NCBI GenBank assembly: GCA_945895375.1
Contig: CAMDEE010000005.1
Span: 62,001-126,000, forward strand
Source: Auritidibacter sp. Marseille-P8566
GTDB taxonomy: Bacteria; Actinomycetota; Actinomycetes; Actinomycetales; Microbacteriaceae
Direction: 5' to 3'
Length of the DNA: 64,000 nucleotides
Shown here: positions 59,564-64,000 of the stretch, one piece after another
How positions within the stretch are numbered: position 1 is the first letter of the stretch
How the letters are laid out: the number at the start of each line of letters is the position of its first letter
Position numbers and translations under genes: made by a program
The notes under the pieces: model-generated
What the model was told of the DNA's origin: nothing
The model's database searches: none
The model's input: the letters and a program-made list of their open reading frames with translations, nothing else

Positions 59564-60964
59564 ATGTCAGCAATGAGGCTAGAACATGACCTGCTCGGTG
59601 ATTACGAGGTACCTGCAAGCGCGTATTGGGGGGTGCACACAGCCAGAGCGGCGGAGAACTTCCCGATTTCAGGAGTTCCTATTGGCCATTACAGATCTCT
59701 CATCAGAGCGTTAGCTTTAGTAAAAGAGTCCTGTGCCAAAGCCAACTTAGAAGTTGGCGAATTAGATGAAAAAGTAGCCAGCGCGATAATCGCTGCATGC
59801 CATGAGGTTGAAGCTGGCAAGTTTGATAAAGAATTCATCGTTGATGCAATCCAGGGTGGTGCTGGTACTAGCACCAACATGAATGCTAACGAGGTCATCG
59901 CTAACCGTGCACTAGAACTAGCTGGCTTTGAAAAAGGTGACTACGACAAGATTCATCCTTTGAATGATGTGAACATGTCACAGTCAACGAATGATGTTTA
60001 TCCAACTGCTCTAAAAGTTGCTCTGATTCTTGAAATCAGAGAACTAATCAAGGCTCTGGAATATCTACGTTCTAAATACACAGACAAAGCAATTGAGTTC
60101 AAAGACCTAATCAAGATGGGACGCACGCAGTTACAAGATGCAGTTCCTATGACCCTGGGCCAAGAGTTTTCAACCTTTGCAAGGATGACTCAAGAAGATG
60201 AACAGCGTCTACTGGAACTCATTCCTCACCTAAGTGAAATCAACCTTGGTGGAACTGCTATTGGAACAGGCCTTAACGCCCCTAAGGGATATGCAGAAGC
60301 TGCTTGTAAGCATCTAAGTGAATTAGCCGGTTGGCAGTTCGTTGTTGCTGAAGACATGGTTGAAGCAACTCAAGACGTTGGTGTATTCGTTCTAGTGTCC
60401 GGTGTTCTAAAAAGAGTTGCAGTGAAACTATCAAAGACTGCTAATGATTTACGTTTACTATCATCGGGACCTAGAGCTGGTTTTGGTGAAATCAATCTGC
60501 CTGCTCGTCAGGCAGGATCATCAATTATGCCGGGTAAGGTCAACCCAGTTATTCCTGAGGTTGTCAACCAGATTGCCTTCACAGTTATTGGTAATGACAT
60601 GACAGTGACCATGGCTTGTGAGGGTGGGCAATTGCAGCTCAATGCATTTGAACCAATCATTACTAGAGCACTAATGATGAGCATCATTTATCTTCGTCAA
60701 GGTTGTTACACACTTGCTGATAGATGCGTTGATGGCATAACTGCTAATGCTGATCGCATGAGACACGACGTTGAAAGATCAATTGGAACGGTAACTGCTC
60801 TTTCACCGATGCTTGGCTATGAGAATGCAACACTCGTTGCTCAAACTGCTTTAGCTGAGAATTCAACCGTCAAAGAAGTTGTCTTGAGACTAGGTCTTAT
60901 GACTGAAACTGAGTTCAATGAGATTCTTGGTGATGTTGACAAGCTGGTAAGGCCAAACGGCTAA
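59564..60964 (+). CDS. aspA: Aspartate ammonia-lyase
   Basis: A 466-residue enzyme of the fumarase/aspartase superfamily. The signature is GSSIMPGKVNPVIPEVVNQ, the serine loop region that closes over the substrate. The substrate-binding stretches GAGTSTNMNANEVIANRA and NDVNMSQSTNDVYPT match aspartase. It converts aspartate to fumarate and ammonia. It follows the permease terminator, so it is a separate transcript. ATG 59573 is an alternative start. Confidence 0.92.
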   Translation: MSAMRLEHDLLGDYEVPASAYWGVHTARAAENFPISGVPIGHYRSLIRALALVKESCAKANLEVGELDEKVASAIIAACHEVEAGKFDKEFIVDAIQGGAGTSTNMNANEVIANRALELAGFEKGDYDKIHPLNDVNMSQSTNDVYPTALKVALILEIRELIKALEYLRSKYTDKAIEFKDLIKMGRTQLQDAVPMTLGQEFSTFARMTQEDEQRLLELIPHLSEINLGGTAIGTGLNAPKGYAEAACKHLSELAGWQFVVAEDMVEATQDVGVFVLVSGVLKRVAVKLSKTANDLRLLSSGPRAGFGEINLPARQAGSSIMPGKVNPVIPEVVNQIAFTVIGNDMTVTMACEGGQLQLNAFEPIITRALMMSIIYLRQGCYTLADRCVDGITANADRMRHDVERSIGTVTALSPMLGYENATLVAQTALAENSTVKEVVLRLGLMTETEFNEILGDVDKLVRPNG

Positions 60965-60965
60965 T

Positions 60966-61544
60966 TTACTTCTTAGGCTTGCGTCTAACAACCAGGTAAG
61001 CCCCAAGAACACCACCGGCAACAATAAATGCTCCGCCCCAGATAAGTCCCTGAACAAATCCAACGGCAGGGTCAGACTTCTTTGATAGCGGTTCTTGGCT
61101 TTCAAGGGTTAGTTGAACGCCATTGTCGTCAAAGCACTGGTTGCCAACTTGCTCACTCACGTATCCAGAGTTGTTCTCAACAGTGATCAGATAATCTCCA
61201 TCAGCGATGTGACCGTCAGAAGAAGCGCTTCTCCAAAGGATCTTGTATGTGCCAGGCTCGTTGATGCTGACTGTGGTGTACATAGTCTTGCCCTCAATAC
61301 GTGTACAAGCAGCACCAAGCTGCTCACCCTCTGAGTTGGCAATAGCTATTAGGTTGCCTTTACCAAACTCAGTTGGAATAGGCTCTGCATCAAAATCTAG
61401 GCGAATATCAAAGGTTCCAGCCTCAACAATTGAGTCAGCACTTGGGCTCTCACCCATGAGCTCATTGTGAGCCTGAGCAGGGGAACTAACTAGAAAAATG
61501 GGGGAAAGGGCTAAAAGAAGGGCTGAAACTGTTAACTTGCGCAT
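60966..61544 (-). CDS. CopC-domain copper-resistance-like protein
   Basis: A 192-residue exported protein: signal peptide ending AQAHNELMGE (the mature N-terminal His is the usual copper ligand), a CopC beta-barrel domain (about 26-125) with WRSASSDGHIADGDY, a linker and a C-terminal membrane helix with basic tail. Actinobacterial CopC proteins bind copper(II) outside the membrane. One cysteine pair (C84 region, C138) may form a disulfide. It is convergent with aspA. Confidence 0.87.
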   Translation of the reverse strand: MRKLTVSALLLALSPIFLVSSPAQAHNELMGESPSADSIVEAGTFDIRLDFDAEPIPTEFGKGNLIAIANSEGEQLGAACTRIEGKTMYTTVSINEPGTYKILWRSASSDGHIADGDYLITVENNSGYVSEQVGNQCFDDNGVQLTLESQEPLSKKSDPAVGFVQGLIWGGAFIVAGGVLGAYLVVRRKPKK

Positions 61545-61608
61545 GAACCTATTCTACAAGTGGCGAAAAGGTCTAAAATTGAGGGGAATAGAGCCGTTCG
61601 GAGCGTAA

Positions 61609-62997
61609 ATGCCATCACCAAAATCACCACTGAACTACCTGAGGCAAATAGCCATCGGGTCAGCCACGGGCTTACTCCTATTAGTTGTAATCATCGGTGG
61701 CTTCACACTGGCTGCTCCGAGTAACAGCGAACCAACCGCTACTCCTACCAGCACACCAACAGACACTCCAACTGTTACACCTAATCCAGATGGTAGAGAT
61801 TGTTCAGTAGCGGAATTAGCAGTAGATGAGCGTTTGGTTGGATTGCATGCTCAGGTCATCAACCCTGCAACGAATGAAGTTCTTTTCGATGTTCAAGGTG
61901 ACGTCCCTGCTCAAACTGCTTCAGTTATGAAACTCCTAACTGCAACTGCTGCACTTCAGGTTCTAGGACCTAACTACAGAGTTCAAACTAAGGTTTATGC
62001 AGATCTTGATAACCCTGGTCACATTGTGATTGTTGGAGCAGGCGACCCAACTCTTTCAAGAACTAGAGCCGGTGTTCAATCTGTATATAGAGATGCACCA
62101 AAGCTAAGTGATCTTGCAGTGCAGATTAATGCGTGGGCTAAAGGCACAAGCATTACAAACATCACTTTGGACAGCACACACTTTGCTCCAGAAGGTTGGG
62201 ACCCAGGTAACCCTGAAACTGAGAGAACCATCGGGTATCAGTCATTAGTAACCGCTCTTCAAGTTGATGGCGACAGAGCAAACCCAACCGCACTAACTTC
62301 TCCTAGAAGCACCGACCCGGTGAATGCTGTTGGTGTTGCGCTAAAGAAAGCAATCGGCCCTCTAGCTTCTTCAGCTACTTTGACTAAAGCACAGGCAGGT
62401 ACGAATCTTCTGGAAATTGCGTCTGTTCGATCACAGCCAATTAGCAAATGGATTGAGCACATGCTCAAGGTTAGCGATAACACCGAATCTGAATTCTTGG
62501 CTCGTTTGGTTTCGAAGCAGCTTGGATACGACGGCTCAAGAGATTCACTAGACATCGCTTTGAAAGCAGCTCTTACCAGAGCGGGACTTTCAACACTCGA
62601 CCTAGTGCTTCTTGATGGCTCTGGCTCTAACGAGGATAACCGTGTTCCAGCTACCTTCATCAACGCTCTTCTAAAGAAGGTCTTGAACGAAGATGGTGAT
62701 TTGGGAGTAATCAGAAGAGCTCTTCCGATAGCAGCTGAAACAGGTTCACTTGCCAGCAGATTCAAAGGCGACAACCTAGATGCTGCAGGAAAGATTTTTG
62801 CTAAGACTGGTTGGACCAAGAACGAATACTCTCTTGCAGGAATAATCAAGGCAAAAGATGGCACAGACCTGGTCTTCAGCATTGCTGCGATTGGTGAAGT
62901 TAACGCAACTGCCAAAGAAGCAATCGATAACCTAGCCACAGGTATTTATAGATGTGGCAATAAGCTCTCAGCCGAAACAACCCCTAAATCCCCCTAA
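61609..62997 (+). CDS. dacB: D-alanyl-D-alanine carboxypeptidase/endopeptidase (PBP4 type)
   Basis: A 462-residue peptidase of family S13. It has an N-terminal helix and Thr/Pro linker (residues 10-60). The active serine is S105 with K108 (TASVMKLL), SDN is in VSDNTESEF and KTG in FAKTGWTKNEY. It trims peptide cross-links in the cell wall. In Actinobacteria such a gene often lies near tilS and hpt, which are not visible here. GGAG stands before the ATG. Confidence 0.9.
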   Translation: MPSPKSPLNYLRQIAIGSATGLLLLVVIIGGFTLAAPSNSEPTATPTSTPTDTPTVTPNPDGRDCSVAELAVDERLVGLHAQVINPATNEVLFDVQGDVPAQTASVMKLLTATAALQVLGPNYRVQTKVYADLDNPGHIVIVGAGDPTLSRTRAGVQSVYRDAPKLSDLAVQINAWAKGTSITNITLDSTHFAPEGWDPGNPETERTIGYQSLVTALQVDGDRANPTALTSPRSTDPVNAVGVALKKAIGPLASSATLTKAQAGTNLLEIASVRSQPISKWIEHMLKVSDNTESEFLARLVSKQLGYDGSRDSLDIALKAALTRAGLSTLDLVLLDGSGSNEDNRVPATFINALLKKVLNEDGDLGVIRRALPIAAETGSLASRFKGDNLDAAGKIFAKTGWTKNEYSLAGIIKAKDGTDLVFSIAAIGEVNATAKEAIDNLATGIYRCGNKLSAETTPKSP

Positions 62998-63011
62998 AGA
63001 AGAAGGTAGCA

Positions 63012-64000
63012 ATGTCGCTCACCGAGAGTGAACTATTAGCCAAAGTTCCAACCAAGTTGTATATCGCAGGTCAATGGGTCGATGGCCACGGAGCTAAGCA
63101 GATTGATGTTGAAGATCCTTCAACAGGTAAGACACTTGCCACTATTTCTAACGCAACCGAAGTTGATGCGCTAGCAGCACTTACCGCAGCCTCTAATGTT
63201 CAAGAGGCATGGGCTAAGACTCCTCCTCGTGAGCGTGCTGAAATCCTTAGAAGAACTTTCGAACTCGTCAAAGCTAGAAGCGAAGAGTTCGCGATGCTAA
63301 TCAGTCTTGAGATGGGTAAGCCACTTGCTGAAGCTAGGGGAGAGGTTACCTACGGTAATGAGTTCTTACGCTGGTTCTCTGAAGAAGCGGTTCGTATCTC
63401 AGGTCGTTATGGTTCCTCTCCTGAAGGAACAGGAAGAATGCTGGTGACTCAAAGACCAGTTGGTCCTGCATTTGCAATTACTCCTTGGAACTTCCCATTG
63501 GCTATGGCTACCAGAAAGATTGGACCTGCCATTGCTGCTGGTTGCACCATGGTTGTTAAGCCCGCTGAACTAACTCCACTAACAACATTGCTTCTAACCA
63601 AGACTTTGGAAGAGGCGGGACTTCCTGCAGGTGTTGTGAACATTATTACAACCAGCACTTCTGCTGCCACAAGTGCTCCGATTATTGCTGACCCTAGGCT
63701 TCGTAAGATCACCTTTACAGGTTCAACATCAGTTGGTGTTCGACTGCTTGAGCAGTCAGCCAAGCAGGTTCTCAGAACTTCTATGGAACTAGGCGGCAAT
63801 GCTCCATTCCTAGTATTCGAAGATGCAGATATCGATGCAGCTGTTGAAGGTGCGATGCTCGCCAAGCTTCGTAACATCGGTCAGGCCTGTACCGCTGCGA
63901 ACAGATTCATTGTTCACGAATCTCTAGCCGATGAGTTTGCTAACAAGATGGCAGCCAAGATGGAGGCAATGCCGCTAGGTCGTGGAGTTGAACCAGAGAC
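63012..64000 (+). CDS. gabD: Succinate-semialdehyde dehydrogenase-like (partial, runs off the window)
   Basis: The first 329 residues of an aldehyde dehydrogenase of the GabD type. The N-terminus LYIAGQWVDGHGAKQIDVED, the NAD-site ITPWNFPLAMATRKIGPA, the general base E259 in SMELGGNAPF and the catalytic C293 in IGQACTAANRF match succinate-semialdehyde dehydrogenases. These oxidise succinate semialdehyde to succinate, the last step of GABA breakdown. The gene begins 14 bases after dacB. Its link with the gamma-glutamyl cluster is plausible but not shown. Confidence 0.87.
   Translation, partial: MSLTESELLAKVPTKLYIAGQWVDGHGAKQIDVEDPSTGKTLATISNATEVDALAALTAASNVQEAWAKTPPRERAEILRRTFELVKARSEEFAMLISLEMGKPLAEARGEVTYGNEFLRWFSEEAVRISGRYGSSPEGTGRMLVTQRPVGPAFAITPWNFPLAMATRKIGPAIAAGCTMVVKPAELTPLTTLLLTKTLEEAGLPAGVVNIITTSTSAATSAPIIADPRLRKITFTGSTSVGVRLLEQSAKQVLRTSMELGGNAPFLVFEDADIDAAVEGAMLAKLRNIGQACTAANRFIVHESLADEFANKMAAKMEAMPLGRGVEPE

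Noticed and set aside
62259-62939. 226-codon minus-strand frame
   Set aside because: Antisense to the DacB-type gene, which has all its active-site motifs; the frame is a codon-bias shadow.
63449-63877. 142-codon minus-strand frame
   Set aside because: Antisense to the partial gabD-like gene with intact catalytic residues.
1-64000. CRISPR arrays, insertion sequences, prophage, rRNA operons
   Set aside because: No spaced direct repeats, transposase, phage structural genes or rRNA sequence were seen on reading through the window.

Overview
The window looks like chromosome from a small-genome, fairly low-GC actinobacterium, most likely a Microbacteriaceae-type freshwater lineage (Rhodoluna/Aquiluna-like). 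The assignment is inferred from gene order and content: dnaX-recR-lysC-asd; acs - 6C RNA - Tad pilus genes - topA - tmk - holB; a PASTA-containing penicillin-binding protein; TAP-like hydrolases; and several starts that look leaderless. By eye the GC content is in the mid-40s percent. There are no rRNA genes, CRISPR arrays, insertion sequences or phage genes.

Layout. 1-11.3 kb: a partial PsiE-like gene, an exported protein with three cytochrome b5 domains, a MacAB-like export operon, membrane and effector-binding proteins, an MFS transporter and a two-gene proton-translocating transhydrogenase (pntAB). 11.3-14.0 kb: a PIN toxin-antitoxin pair under a palindromic operator, DUF805 and other small membrane proteins, and an XRE regulator. 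14.15-16.92 kb: a 2.7-kb island (NmrA-like protein plus an ABC-2 transporter) between tRNA-Ser(GGA) and a duplicated 3' end of that tRNA. 17-24.7 kb: cell-envelope functions (glycosyltransferase, DedA, SGNH hydrolase) and a run of uncharacterised secreted or anchored proteins, with the SRP RNA among them. 24.8-33.6 kb: dnaX, recR, lysC, asd, a lipoprotein, a phosphoesterase and a class A PBP. 33.6-45 kb: DUF4177, RidA, acs, a 6C RNA, a reduced Tad locus, topA, tmk, holB and a TAP-like hydrolase.

47.3-59.5 kb is the most interesting part: a catabolic cluster of alternating divergent units. A tight leftward operon encodes an aldehyde dehydrogenase, a HpaD-like extradiol dioxygenase, a fumarylacetoacetase-fold enzyme, a 3Fe-4S-type ferredoxin, a ferredoxin reductase and a small HTH protein. 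Around it lie a PuuD-like gamma-glutamyl hydrolase, a MarR regulator, a cytochrome P450, a second class I glutamine amidotransferase, a glutamine-synthetase-like ligase, an acetoacetate-decarboxylase-like enzyme and an APC permease. Shared promoter elements (a 20-bp palindrome before the ligase and the permease; an 11-bp word in two other divergent promoters) suggest one regulon. My inference is import and gamma-glutamylation of an amine, P450 oxidation and then ring cleavage; the substrate is unknown. Downstream are aspartase, a CopC-domain protein, a DacB-type carboxypeptidase and the start of a succinate-semialdehyde dehydrogenase gene.

Genes found here that are short or run off the window: the PsiE-like fragment (1-194), DUF4177 (33622-33774), a DUF4244 pilin-like protein (38154-38330) and the partial gabD-like gene (63012-64000).
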